From assembly GCA_016708725.1 (NCBI GenBank), contig JADJFE010000002.1, positions 310,001 through 374,000 on the forward strand: a stretch of DNA of 64,000 bases, written 5' to 3'. The notes beneath the pieces are model-generated. The model was given only the letters and a program-made list of their open reading frames with translations. It was not told the DNA's origin and did no database searches. The position numbers were made by a program, and so were the translations under genes. The stretch's first letter is position 1. Each line of letters opens with the position of its first letter. The DNA comes from Candidatus Aalborgicola bjergmarkensis. GTDB taxonomy: Bacteria > Pseudomonadota > Gammaproteobacteria > Burkholderiales > Burkholderiaceae_C. Positions 38,565 through 47,575 of this stretch are shown here, piece after piece.

Positions 38565-39520
38565 GGCACCAGCCTGGTAAGTTCGTTGTTCACTTGTTCC
38601 AGCGCTACATGCAGGCGCAGACACGCGCCCTTTAGCGTTGGTTCCAACGGGGGCGGTCAGTGGCACTAGGCGTCGGTGTGCGCGTTGCAGCAGTGCTTGC
38701 AGGTAACCCAGCTCAGCAGCCACCTCACGTTCAGGTCCGCCCCGCAGGTCTTTGGCAATGCTCTGGCTTTGTCTCTCGTTCAAGCTGTCGATAAACAGGC
38801 GTGGGTGTTCCACCATGCGTTGGCGCTGCGTGTGTTGGGCGGCTTGGTAGTGGCTAAACCAGGCTTGCAGTTCACGCGTACTTAAGTGGTCGCTTGCCAT
38901 GCTGGCCAGTAGTTGACTGGCATGCTCGCTGTTGGCGCGCGCCAACGGGGCCACAATGCGTGAGCCCGCCCAACTCGATATGCCCCCACTGCGCACCGCC
39001 TGCACCAGGTCCTGGGACAGTGCCCCCAGTAGTACCAAGCGGCGCTGTACCCAGCTCACATCACGGGCGCATTGACGTGCAGCTTCGCGCTGACTCAGGC
39101 CAAGGGGGAGTCGATCAGCTCGCGCAGCATGAGGGCTTCCTCCATGGGGTCAAATGCCCGCGAGAACGAGTGGGCCAGCATCTGTGCCAGCGCAGGCCCC
39201 ACCGGGCAGTGCCAGCATTGCACCAGGGCGGTGTCTGCGCCCAGTCGCTTGAGCGCGCTCAGGCGCCGGTAGCCGTCAATCAGTACCAGGGCACCACTGT
39301 CTTGGTCGTCAGCGGCAATGCACGCTACCAGTTGTCCGCTTGTGCGTATCGATTCAGTCAGTCGCTGCACTGCCGCCGTATCGGCGATGCGGGTGGCCTC
39401 AAAGCGCAGCTCCAGGCGGTGTAAATCGACTTGTCTTGCGCCAACGTACCCGCCCACACTTTGTTCATGAGCGCCAAAGCCATGGGTGTTGCTGGTCTGG
39501 CTTTCAAGGGAGTCGGTCAT
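38561..39520 (-). pseudogene. ParB-like (N-terminal nuclease-like domain) gene of the element, frameshifted
   Basis: MTDSLESQTSNTHGFGAHEQ then VDLHRLELRFEATRIAD and LIDGYRRLSALKRLG match the ParB N-terminal fold. The frame breaks near 39100 (LIDSPLA stop) and continues as REAARQCARDMSWVQRRLVL. A further shift near 38620 restores the natural end RLVP, overlapping the istA ATG. Such ParB-like genes accompany some betaproteobacterial IS21 relatives. Confidence 0.7.
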
Positions 39521-39977
39521 GGGTAATTCCTTGTCTTTTATGGGTCGAAAATCGGTTCACTCGTTGCCCGCAGCAGCCGACTACGGCGAACTCCGCTCGC
39601 CACAGGGCGCGCGCACCAGTGGCAATGCCCCGCTGGTGTCGGCTGGACAGTTGCGCTGGCTTCACATCGAGCTGTGGTGGTAGTAAATCACCCGCACAGG
39701 CTTCTTGGGAAGGCCCTGATGAGTCACTATTTTTTGGAGGCAGTTCCTGCTCTCGCTGGCGTAGGCGTAATCGTTGTTGACGACGGGCGTGGTTGCAGCG
39801 TCCGACACGGCTGCTTTGATATATCCTGGAGGCTCTGCGTTGACTGGCTAGACGTGCCTGTTTGCGACACTCAGCGCTGCAGTAGCGCTGACCTCGGTCA
39901 CAAGGCGTACACACTAGCACTTCGGTTTGACAGCACGCACATTGCAGCGTGCGTCCACTGCTCAATGCAGCTTGCAT
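39504..39977 (-). CDS. Zinc-finger protein of the IS21-type element
   Basis: 157 residues. CACCQTEVLVCTPCDRGQRY then CSAECRKQARLASQR has Cys pairs expected to bind zinc, followed by a basic region (RRASRIYQSSRVGRCNHARR). It overlaps the ParB-like start by 17 bp and is probably part of the same transcript. Function unknown. Confidence 0.6.
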   Translation of the reverse strand: MQAALSSGRTLQCACCQTEVLVCTPCDRGQRYCSAECRKQARLASQRRASRIYQSSRVGRCNHARRQQRLRLRQREQELPPKNSDSSGPSQEACAGDLLPPQLDVKPAQLSSRHQRGIATGARALWRAEFAVVGCCGQRVNRFSTHKRQGITHDRLP

Positions 39978-40454
39978 TCAGCGCTCCTGTTGGAGCCTCA
40001 AATGGACACCTCGAAAGTCGATCCGTGGTTCATGCTCACAGCACATTCAGCACTGGACATTGATCACGACTGGGGACAATAATTGGTGCGCACTCGTGGC
40101 TGATACGGGTGGGGCGCGCTAGCCGAAATCACTTGTTCGGGTCGAAAGCGGTTGGTGCGCCCGTTCTTCATTACATCTGCGTTTTACACGCTTGTCGGGC
40201 GCAGTGCCAATTCATAGTCTTGGCAGACCACCAACTATCCGTACCCACATTGACCAAGCCTGCCTTTGTCAAACGATATCTTGAGTCTGGACAACGAATT
40301 AATTCAAGCAATGGCGGTTGACATACGCAAGAACGTCAGCCTCAGGCATTCATCCAAGAGCTGTGGGTTCGTCTATCACCACATGCCAACGTACTCTCAG
40401 CCAAAGTCTGTGGGTCAATTCCAATGAGCAGGGGTGGGTCAATTTCCGTGAGCG

Positions 40455-41113
40455 CCAAAGCCTGTTGGTATTTCTGATAGCTGGTTTCAAATCTCTTAAG
40501 CAGTTCTTCATCGGCGGCCGTAATTGATTTAGAGGCATTCGGAATGTTGCTGGTCAAACAGAAGGCGTCAATTGCGCGTTCTGGAGATTCAGAGAGAATC
40601 CGGTAGCCGAGTTCCGCCATCGCCTGCGGCAAGAAGGAATCGAGCATAGGAGGCCCCAGTTTGACGACTCCGCCGACGAAGGAGAATTTGCAGCTTCGAC
40701 CAAATGGGGAGTATTTTCGGGAGTTTGAGATTCTTTCATTTCCGACAACACGCAGCAGTCGCCTCTGCTGCTGAAAAAATCGCTCAATGCTTGCGGATTC
40801 GTCGCCCAAGTCGTCATCCGGAGGTATGAAGTCCTCTACGGTAAATGGACTTCCGTCCTCATCCTTCCCTTCGATGAAGTCTATTTCTTCGGCTAGTTTC
40901 TTGTTTGTCTTCTCAAGCTTCTCAACTTGCTCCATGGTCTGCCTGTATTCGGCAATTGCCTGATATTGTTGAGCAAGCGACCAATACCCGATATAGGGTA
41001 AATGCAACCAATACTCCGAGAAAGGCCAGTACAACCCAATTAGATATACCCGCTTGCCTTTGATGGTAGGCGAGGGCAAGCTCGGCGGATTTTTGGTTCT
41101 GTGGCTGCTCCAT
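40455..41113 (-). pseudogene. Unknown membrane-anchored cassette protein, frameshifted and cut by the IS
   Basis: The start MEQPQNQKSAELALAYHQRQ and membrane segment WVVLAFLGVLVAFTLYRVLV are in one frame. After a shift near 40970 the protein continues as QQYQAIAEYRQTMEQVEKLE, a coiled coil, then an acidic stretch and FFQQQRRLLRVVGNERISNS. Homology to coding sequence ends at the IS21 end near 40455; the frame then reads through the IS terminal repeat. It sits next to head block D4 as a first cassette, with a GTTAGAT box at its edge. Confidence 0.6.
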
Positions 41114-41184
41114 TTTATGAGGATCGGAACTTACTCGAACTAAATTCGGGATGGCGCCCCCGCGAAGGCTGTTTCGCGCGATCT

Positions 41185-41791
41185 AACGAATATAAGGAGA
41201 CACACCCGCGTCTCCCCACCATGGCTATTATCTCCATAACATGACTGGACAAAACCCCCGCAACCCCGCATGAAATAAGGCTTTCAGCCGTCACTCTGTA
41301 TGCATAAAAAGTCATAACATCCCCAGAAAAACCAGCATGCCGGTTTTTACATCAACCCGGCTGCCGAATCGGTTACGTGCACAGATGCGCCGCCGACACT
41401 ATAACCTCGCAACCGAAGAGGCTTATCTGTACTGGATGAAATTTTTGTCCGCTGGCATGGACACAACGCGATATGCCCATGCCCACCCGCAATCAAAAAA
41501 AGCCAGCGCCAGAGAAAACCAACAGAACTCCCATTTCAATAGCTGTCCCCGCACGTCCCATAAGGCTTTCAAGCCGATTAACCCCAAATTTAGCCCCAAA
41601 ACCACCCCACCACACACCGACCACCCGGCGAGGCGGGGCGAGTTGGGGGCGGATAGCCCGAAATAAAGAGGAAATACAGCTGCACACCCCGTAGAACAAG
41701 CGAGAACAGCTACAAATATAAAAGCACTTTACAGCACGTACAGCGCCCGTAAAGCGCGCCTCACCGCGCCCTACCCCACCATCACAGCACC
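41185..41791 (+). repeat. Integron-head block D4
   Basis: The attI-like region (41184-41219) has the stem GGAGAC...GTCTCC and the cassette-side box GTTAGAT (minus strand), a full GTTRRRY match. intI' at 41337 keeps ATG. The tail is collinear with D2 and D5-D7. Confidence 0.85.
41337..41444 (+). pseudogene. intI': intI' fragment 4
   Basis: MPVFTSTRLPNRLRAQMRRR then HYNLATEEAYLYWMKF matches the IntI N-terminal helices including the AY--W end. The IntI match stops there and the frame continues into unrelated sequence, as in every copy. Confidence 0.8.
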
Positions 41792-42958
41792 TCAAACACC
41801 CCCGCCGCCCCCCATGCCGCCGCCAATACACATCGTCACACACACCCGTTTGGCCTCACGGCGTTTGCCCTCGATCAGGGCGTGGCCGGTCAGGCGTTGG
41901 CCGCTGACGCCGTAGGGGTGGCCTACGGCGATGGCGCCGCCGTTGACGTTCAGGCGGTCTGCCGGGATGCCCAGCCGGTCGCGGCAGTAGATCACCTGCA
42001 CGGCAAAGGCTTCGTTGAGTTCCCACAGGTCGATGTCGTCCATTTTCAGCCCCAGACGCGCGAGCACCTTGGGGATGGCGAATACCGGGCCGATGCCCAT
42101 TTCGTCGGGCTCGCAACCGGCCACGGCAAAGCCCAGGAAACGGCCCAGGGGTTTGAGTCCCTTTTGTTCGGCCAGTTTTTCGTGCATCACGACGACGGCA
42201 CCGGCGCCGTCGGAGAACTGGCTGGCGTTGCCTGCCGAGATCAATCCGCCGGGCACCGCCGAGCGCAATCCGCTGATGGCCTCGACCGTGGTGCCGGGGC
42301 GGATGCCTTCGTCGTCGCTGACCGTCACTTTCTTGGTCATCAGGCCCACACCCAAGTCCGCTACGCCCATAGTGACGGTGATGGGGGCGATTTCGTCCTT
42401 GAACAGGCCTTTTTCCAGCGCGGCGATGGCACGCTGCTGGCTGGCGGCGCCGTATTCGTCCATGGCGGCGCGGCCTATTTTGTAGCGCTTGGCGACGTTT
42501 TCGGCGGTTTTGAGCATGTCCCAGTAGATTTCTGGTTTGGCTTTGAGCAAGGCCGGGTCGGTCAGCATGTGCTGGTTCATTTCCTGTTGCACGCAGGAGA
42601 TGGCTTCGACACCGCCCGCTACGTACACATCGCCTTCGTTGGCGATGATGCGCTGCGCGGCTGTGGCGATGGCTTGCAGGCCGGAGGAGCAAAAGCGATT
42701 GAGCGTCATGCCCGAGACGCTGACCGGGCAGCCGGCGCGCAGGGCGATCTGGCGGGCGATGTTCATGCCGGTGGCACCTTCGGGGAAGGCGCAGCCCATC
42801 ACGATGTCATCGACGGCACCGGCTTCGATACCTGCGCGGCTGATGGCGTGTTCGACCACGTGGCCGCCGAGCGTGGCGCCGTGGGTCATGTTGAAGGAAC
42901 CTTTCCAGCTTTTGGCCAGGGGCGTGCGGGCGGTGGAGACGATTACGGCAGAGGTCAT
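41792..42958 (-). pseudogene. fadA: Thiolase copy 4 (fadA4), C-terminal frameshift
   Basis: 388 residues with all motifs up to TMCIGGGMG, but one extra C in a CCCCCC run near 41810 changes the end to GGGGV. The normal GAAGVFEVL helix end is lost. The second active-site Cys is kept, so weak function is possible, but the altered C-terminus makes it doubtful. Confidence 0.82.
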
Positions 42959-43039
42959 GGCTTTTCCTTGAAAATGAATTTCTCACCCCTCGCCCGCTCG
43001 CGGGAGAGGGGCCGGGGGAGAGGGACTGAGAGGGCGCGA

Positions 43040-43846
43040 TCAGTTGAAAGTCTTGCCAGCGGCGGCAAGTTTGACCAGCAAGGAAGCCGGTTCCCAGAAG
43101 GTGGCGTCATCCAGCGGGTTCTGGGCGAAGCGGCGCATGGCCTGCACGACGTTGAAGAGGCCCACTTCGTCGGCATATTGCATGGGGCCGCCACGGAACG
43201 GGGGGAAGCCGTAGCCAAAGATGTACACGATGTCGATGTCGCTGGCCTTGCTGGCGATGCCCTCTTCCAGAATGTGCGCGGCTTCGTTGACCAGGCTAAA
43301 GACCAGCCGTTGTACGATTTCTTCGTCGGAAATCTTGCGCGGTGTGATGCCCAGCGCCTTGCGGTGTTCTTCGATCATGGCGACCACTTCGGCGTTCGGA
43401 ATGGCGTCGCGTTTGCCTTCCACGTAGTCGTACCAGCCCGCGCCGGTCTTTTGGCCAAAGCGGCCTTTTTCGCACAGCAGATCGGCGGTTTTGCTGTATT
43501 TCATGTCGGGGTGCTCCAGGTAGCGGCGTTTGCGGATGGCCCAGCCGATGTCGTTGCCCGCCAGATCGCCCATGCGGAACGGTCCCATGGCAAAGCCGAA
43601 TTTCTCCAGTGCCTTGTCCACCTGCTCCGGCGTGCAGCCTTCATCCAGCAGGAAGCCGCCCTGGCGGCCATAGTGCTCGATCGGCCACCAACGTAAAGTT
43701 GCGCAAATGGCAATCGTAGGTGGCTTGGAAAAGTTGTTAACCCTTTGTGGCACTGGATAATTTTCAACATTTCTCGTGTTTTCGCTGGTGTGGCGGCACA
43801 GAACTGCGCAACTTTACGTTGGTGGCCGCTCGATCATGCGATTGCC
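43040..43846 (-). pseudogene. fadB: fadB4 C-terminal part, interrupted by a MITE
   Basis: It holds the C-terminal ~210 residues (YGRQGGFLLDEGCTPEQVDK to KTFN). A 145-bp inverted-repeat element sits at 43683-43827, after which only ~20 bp more of fadB continue (to ATGCGATTGCC). The Rossmann domain is absent. The missing middle (~840 bp by comparison with copy 7) is replaced by a HigBA module. Confidence 0.85.
43683..43827. mobile_element. 145-bp MITE with perfect 23-bp ends and 8-bp target duplication
   Basis: The ends 43683-43705 and 43805-43827 are exact inverted copies beginning GGCCACCAACG. The octamer GCTCGATC flanks the element at 43675-43682 and 43828-43835, and the uninterrupted sequence occurs once in the other fadB copies. 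No ORF; the length and intact ends suggest mobilisation in trans by a transposase making 8-bp duplications. Confidence 0.9.
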
Positions 43847-43892
43847 AGCACAAACACCCCCGCCGCAAGCGTACCCCCAACAGCCAGATCGC

Positions 43893-44180
43893 CTACGAAT
43901 GAACTGGAGAGGCAGAAAGTTTCACGCCCAAGGCATGCAGCAGTTTGAGTACAGTGTCATAGCGCGGCTTGGCACCAGGCGTTAATGCCTTGTAAAGGCT
44001 TTCGCGGCCCAAGCCCGTATCTTTGGCAAGTTGCGTCATGCCACGCGCGCGGGCTACATCGCGCACTGCGGTTAAAAATACGTCGGGGTTGGGGTCTTCC
44101 AGTGCAGCAGTGATGTACTCGGCGATGGTTTCTTCATCATCCAGATAGTCGGCAGCGTCGAAAGTGGCAAATTTGGCCAT
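43893..44180 (-). CDS. higA: HigA-like antitoxin
   Basis: 95 residues from the ATG at 44180, preceded by AAGGAG within the toxin's last codons; the longer GTG start at 44189 is less likely. FDAADYLDDEETIAEYITAA, then an HTH (GMTQLAKDTGLGRESLYKAL) and TVLKLLHALGVKL match the addiction-module antidote family. The toxin lies first, as in higBA operons. Confidence 0.87.
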   Translation of the reverse strand: MAKFATFDAADYLDDEETIAEYITAALEDPNPDVFLTAVRDVARARGMTQLAKDTGLGRESLYKALTPGAKPRYDTVLKLLHALGVKLSASPVHS

Positions 44181-44185
44181 AGCTT

Positions 44186-44485
44186 TCACTCCTTATCTAA
44201 AGCCCGCGCCATCTCTATAGCGCGCTTGATGTCACGCTTCTGCGATGACTTGTCGCCACCCAGCAAAAGCAGATAGAGCACCTCATTACGACGGGTGAAA
44301 TAGACGCGATAACCGGGGCCGAAATGAATGCGCATTTCGAAAACCCCCTCACCTACAGGCTCGCAGTCGCCGAAGTTGCCATGCTCAGCGGAACGAATGC
44401 GGTACGCAATGCGAGCACGCCCCACCTTGTCGTTCAAAGCCACAAGCCATGCGTCAAATTCATCAGAGCGTTGAAAGGCGTTCAT
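44186..44485 (-). CDS. higB: HigB/RelE-family (Gp49-like) toxin
   Basis: 99 residues from the ATG at 44485. GEGVFEMRIHFGPGYRVYFT and LLLLGGDKSSQKRDIKRAIE are the hallmark blocks of this ribosome-dependent mRNA interferase family. The stop overlaps the Shine-Dalgarno of higA. The module lies between two pieces of fadB4. Confidence 0.87.
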   Translation of the reverse strand: MNAFQRSDEFDAWLVALNDKVGRARIAYRIRSAEHGNFGDCEPVGEGVFEMRIHFGPGYRVYFTRRNEVLYLLLLGGDKSSQKRDIKRAIEMARALDKE

Positions 44486-44574
44486 GTAGGCCAGTGTATC
44501 CGAATGAATACAGCAATACAACCGGCGCACCACCAACGCTACGAAAAAGCGAGCTGCTTACGCTCGTCAGATAA

Positions 44575-45023
44575 GCGCCAGCGGCAAGGGACGCACATCG
44601 GCGACCGAGCGCGCAAAGGCCAAGGCTTCGTCGGCCAGGGTTTCGGCGGATGTGGCGATCTTGTCGAAGAGTTTCTGCCCTGGGAGCATGGCGAGTTTTT
44701 CGCTGGGGATGGCCTCGCCGCTGACGACCATATTCAGCGCGGCTTCGACGCCCAGAAGACGCGGCAGACGCTGCGTGCCGCCAGCGCCGGGCAGCAAGCC
44801 GAGTTTGACCTCGGGCAAGGCGATGCTGGCACCGGGCGCGGCGATGCGGTAATGGCAACCCAGCGCCAACTCCAGCCCGCCGCCCATGGCAACGCTGTGG
44901 ATGGCGGCGATCACGGGTTTGGGCGAATGCTCCAGCACGCCGATCACGCTGGGCAGATTGGGCTCACGCATGACCAGATCGGTACCAAATTCACGGATGT
45001 CGGCGCCGCTGGAGGGATAAATC
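44575..45023 (-). pseudogene. fadB: fadB4 N-terminal part
   Basis: It reads from SGADIREFG near 45020 through SVAMGGGLELALGCHYRIAA (first hydratase Glu) and LPEVKLGLLPGAGGTQRLPR (second Glu) to SVADVRPLPLA, where it joins the higB side. The left edge contains ~45 bp (44535-44578) resembling part of the group IIC-like remnant (GCTACGAAAAA, then GTCAGATAAGCG). The right edge, ATAAATC, is the same breakpoint as copies 5 and 7. Confidence 0.82.
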
Positions 45024-45096
45024 TGGCCTGCCCTGTTTTTTTCAAGGTCAGGGACGCTGCGCGGCTTTATCGCGCAGCGTCCCCTGCACCGCCAAG

Positions 45097-45828
45097 TTAG
45101 CCATCCCAGTCGACCGATCCATCAGGTTTTCGCGGGTATCCTTCTGCAACCCTTTCAAAGAATGTCTTGTCACTGCGCACAACTTTTGTAGCAAATAGCC
45201 AAGTTCCGGCAACTCGTTGGCAGCGTAGCAACTGAGTAAAGCTTCCGTTTCGACCGATGTAGAAGATATTGAATCTACGACTGTTCCCAGGGCCGAGGTT
45301 AATGCTCTCTTGAAGATATCTTGCATGACCAACCACCAGATTGCCAAAGTTGCGTTGGAACTCACAACGCTGAAGATTTTCTCTTGTGAGGTTATTCTTG
45401 ATTTTGTCAAACTCATCCAGGTCAGTAATTTGAGCGCTTACTTCATAAAGTGGATGCCTGCCGACGTGAACCAGAAGTAGTTGGGTCCAAACATCTGTTT
45501 CAGGATTAGGCCCCATCAAGTAGCACACGCTTTCGCCACCACTGATGTAGCCCACTAAGTCTGCTGTCTTCTCGTCGAGCGCATGCAGCGTGCTCTTCAC
45601 GCTTGCCTCGATACCGGACAGCCCCGCCTCAACTTTTTGTTGCTTTCTTACACGGTGCCATTGGGCGGAAAGCCAACTTACAAAGAAGAAACTCGGGCCA
45701 AAGACATTCACAAATGTTCGGACTGACCATTGTCCTTGCGGCGGTTCGGAGACGTTATACAGTGTCCACGCAAGTGCAATAGCAAGCGGTAGCAAGAACT
45801 CTCTCAGTAACTGCTTCATTACTTGCAT
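45097..45828 (-). CDS. Unknown membrane cassette protein
   Basis: 243 residues from the ATG at 45828, the first start inside the cassette after the attC. Two N-terminal hydrophobic segments (FLLPLAIALAWTLYNV; FVNVFGPSFFFVSWLSAQW) precede a soluble domain (MGPNPETDVWTQLLLVHVGR, FNIFYIGRNGSFTQLL). No family recognised. The stop is within GGCTAAC, followed by a GGGACGCTGCGCG perfect hairpin (45051-45084), perhaps a truncated attC or a terminator. Confidence 0.68.
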   Translation of the reverse strand: MQVMKQLLREFLLPLAIALAWTLYNVSEPPQGQWSVRTFVNVFGPSFFFVSWLSAQWHRVRKQQKVEAGLSGIEASVKSTLHALDEKTADLVGYISGGESVCYLMGPNPETDVWTQLLLVHVGRHPLYEVSAQITDLDEFDKIKNNLTRENLQRCEFQRNFGNLVVGHARYLQESINLGPGNSRRFNIFYIGRNGSFTQLLRCQRVAGTWLFATKVVRSDKTFFERVAEGYPRKPDGSVDWDG

Positions 45829-45834
45829 AAGGAT

Positions 45835-45924
45835 GGCTAACGTGTAGGTAACCTGCAACCGCGCGAGGCGGGCCGTTCGAAGAGCACCCCGCTTACGGTT
45901 GTCAGGTTGACCGGAAAGTTAGGA
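45835..45924 (-). other. attC site 1
   Basis: 90 bp with the two-arm attC structure. On the minus strand TCCTAAC-TTTCCGGTCAACC pairs with GGTTACCTACAC-GTTAGCC, with unpaired extra bases. The stop codon of the preceding cassette lies in the R'' box, and the next cassette's ATG is 8 nt past the R' box. Confidence 0.85.
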
Positions 45925-46524
45925 GTTGCTGAGTTTGATAATTCCTCGAAAAAACGTAATGAGGTTCTCGTACTTTTTGTTTCGAGCGACGGACGATTTC
46001 TGCGCTTCATTAAGTTGCTTTTCTTTAAGAGGGTCCCCAGGGCGCTTAGCCAGATATAGCTGATAGAAGAACGCTGCCTCGAAGAAGTTACGTGATTCGA
46101 AGAAAGAATTTGCCAGCTTTTCAATTGCCGAAAGATCGTCAGGATCACCAACTAACTTTGCGGAGTACAGGCGGATAGCTTTTTCATGGTCTTTCAGCTG
46201 GCGAAAGGTATAGACAAGTGCATGTTTCAGCTCCATTTCGTCAGGGGAAATTGCATATGCGTTGTAGTACGCACGCTGCGAGAGGAAGTATTGCCCCGAA
46301 CAATTGAGGACGCTTCCAATTTCCTTCCAAAGTGCCGCTTCGAAACAGTCGGCCTCTTGAGCAAGTCCAAGGACTTTTTCGACAGCGTTCGCATTCGCCT
46401 CATTGAAGCGCGCAGCACGCATCAAAGCTTCTTTCGCTTCATTCCAAGAAAGTGCCTCGACTGGCCGAAAGGCATTGAGAAGGTCATCTAATTTTTCTGC
46501 TGATTGTGGAAAAGTCACGGCCAA
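45919..46524 (-). CDS. TPR-like cassette protein
   Basis: 201 residues, helical throughout, with tetratricopeptide-like pairs (SGQYFLSQRAYYNAYAISPD, ALVYTFRQLKDHEKAIRLYS, ANSFFESRNFFEAAFFYQLY). Start TTG 46524 or GTG 46518; the AGGAG ribosome site is supplied by the R' box of attC 2 (GTTAGGAG). Partner unknown. It is a typical single-gene integron cassette flanked by two attC sites. Confidence 0.75.
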   Translation of the reverse strand: MAVTFPQSAEKLDDLLNAFRPVEALSWNEAKEALMRAARFNEANANAVEKVLGLAQEADCFEAALWKEIGSVLNCSGQYFLSQRAYYNAYAISPDEMELKHALVYTFRQLKDHEKAIRLYSAKLVGDPDDLSAIEKLANSFFESRNFFEAAFFYQLYLAKRPGDPLKEKQLNEAQKSSVARNKKYENLITFFRGIIKLSNS

Positions 46525-46527
46525 TAA

Positions 46528-46617
46528 CTCCTAACGAATAGCGTTTATCTGTCGCACTGCAATGCTCAAACAAACCATAAACGCCACCCGTAACAGATAA
46601 ACGCCATTCGTTAAGCC
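46528..46617 (-). other. attC site 2
   Basis: 90 bp. Near-perfect arms: GCTTAACGAATGGCGTTTAT against ATAAACGCTATTCGTTAGGA, with a central loop. R'' overlaps the TAA of the preceding gene. R' (GTTAGGA) is followed by the next cassette's start within 10-16 nt. Length and imperfect palindromy are as in known attC sites. Confidence 0.88.
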
Positions 46618-47120
46618 GCAGTTGCAGCCGCATTGTAGGCGTGGAGTTCGGAACAATGACGTTCACAGAACTCAAGTGCGTTAACCCTTCGACCCAGTAG
46701 CTCAACATAGAAGTAGTACTCAGGTTTGAACACCAAATCGACTCGTCCCGGCACCTTCGGCGGTGGAGGAAAAAGCTTGGGCGGGCGGCGGAACGTGAGT
46801 ACCACTTGATCACCCGACGGTGGTTCATAGCCAGCAAGGTCCACTTCAGTGTGGCTGAGGTGCACAGTCTTCGCTCTCTCCCCACCCTTCGATCCGTCCG
46901 CGTAGATCATCGGATACCGAGCTTTGAAAGGCCGAGTGTCATGACCTTCCTTGCGCATTACTTCGACTACCGAATAGAAGGCGTTAAGAATGGCTGCATA
47001 CAGGAACGAGGCCTCGGCTTCGCTGTCATCCAGATGCGTCAAAGACGACCCGCGTTCTTGAAGCGCATGTAGCAACTCGATGAAGAATGCGGCTTCTTGA
47101 AGCTTACGGTGGGAACTCAT
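46611..47120 (-). CDS. Unknown cassette protein
   Basis: 169 residues: a helical N-terminal half (LQEAAFFIELLHALQERGSS, SFLYAAILNAFYSVVEVMRK) resembling HEPN-like bundles only superficially, then a beta-rich part (SGDQVVLTFRRPPKLFPPPP). The family is not recognised. Its ATG is 10 nt from the edge of head block D5, whose attI part is missing. The junction reads GAT|TTAGGCC on the minus strand. Confidence 0.65.
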   Translation of the reverse strand: MSSHRKLQEAAFFIELLHALQERGSSLTHLDDSEAEASFLYAAILNAFYSVVEVMRKEGHDTRPFKARYPMIYADGSKGGERAKTVHLSHTEVDLAGYEPPSGDQVVLTFRRPPKLFPPPPKVPGRVDLVFKPEYYFYVELLGRRVNALEFCERHCSELHAYNAAATAA

Positions 47121-47126
47121 ATGCGG

Positions 47127-47575
47127 CCTAAATCGGTTACGTGCGCGGACGCGCCACCGGCACTATAGCCCAGGAGTTACAGTGGCTTGTCTGTACTGGA
47201 TGAAATTTTTTGTTCGTCGGCATGATGGGCACAACGCAACACACCCAGACAACACGCAACCAAAACCCTCCGTACCGAATCCTGCGCGTGCAGCCGCCCA
47301 GTCAGGAACAACCCGATAGAACTCCCATTTCAATAGCTGCCCCCGCTCGTCCCATAAGGCTTACAAGCCAATTCACCCCAAATTTAGTCCAAAACCACCC
47401 CGCCACACACCAGCTGCCCGGCTGGGCGGGGCGAATTGGGGTTGGGAAACCCCGAAATAAAGAAGGAATACAGCTGTACCCCCCGTAGAACAAGCGGAAA
47501 CAGCTACAAATATCAAAGCACTTTACAGCACGTACAGCGCCCGTAAAACGCGCCTCACCGCGCCCTACCCCACCA
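47127..47575 (+). repeat. Integron-head block D5, attI and intI' start missing
   Basis: The block begins inside intI' (AATCGGTTACGTGC), so the attI stem-loop and start codon are absent and a cassette abuts directly. The remainder, with the TAGCTGT palindromes and fadA-proximal end, matches D4 and D6. It could be a deletion or a cassette insertion at a secondary site in intI'. Confidence 0.78.
47128..47212 (+). pseudogene. intI': intI' fragment 5 (5' end lost)
   Basis: Only the codons equivalent to NRLRA...RHY...YW remain, and the frame is disturbed near CCAGGAGTTACAGTGG, as in copies 6 and 7. Confidence 0.6.

Larger units (their letters stand above)
35812..40463 (-). mobile_element. IS21-type element with ParB-like and zinc-finger genes, decayed
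   Basis: Both ends carry matching inverted arrays of GGTGGGTCA...TGAGC motifs (35822-35873 and 40409-40456), each preceded by GGCGCTC. Inside, on the minus strand, lie a zinc-finger ORF, a ParB-like gene, istA and istB, three of them frameshifted. About 4.65 kb. The right end interrupts a cassette gene (40455-41113). The non-coding stretches 35765-36336 and 39980-40455 belong to the element; I see no convincing gene in them. Confidence 0.75.

Noticed and set aside
45051..45084. Complete attC after the 45097 cassette
   Set aside because: There is a perfect 13-bp hairpin but no closing GTTRRRY box, so it is mentioned only as a possible truncated site or terminator.
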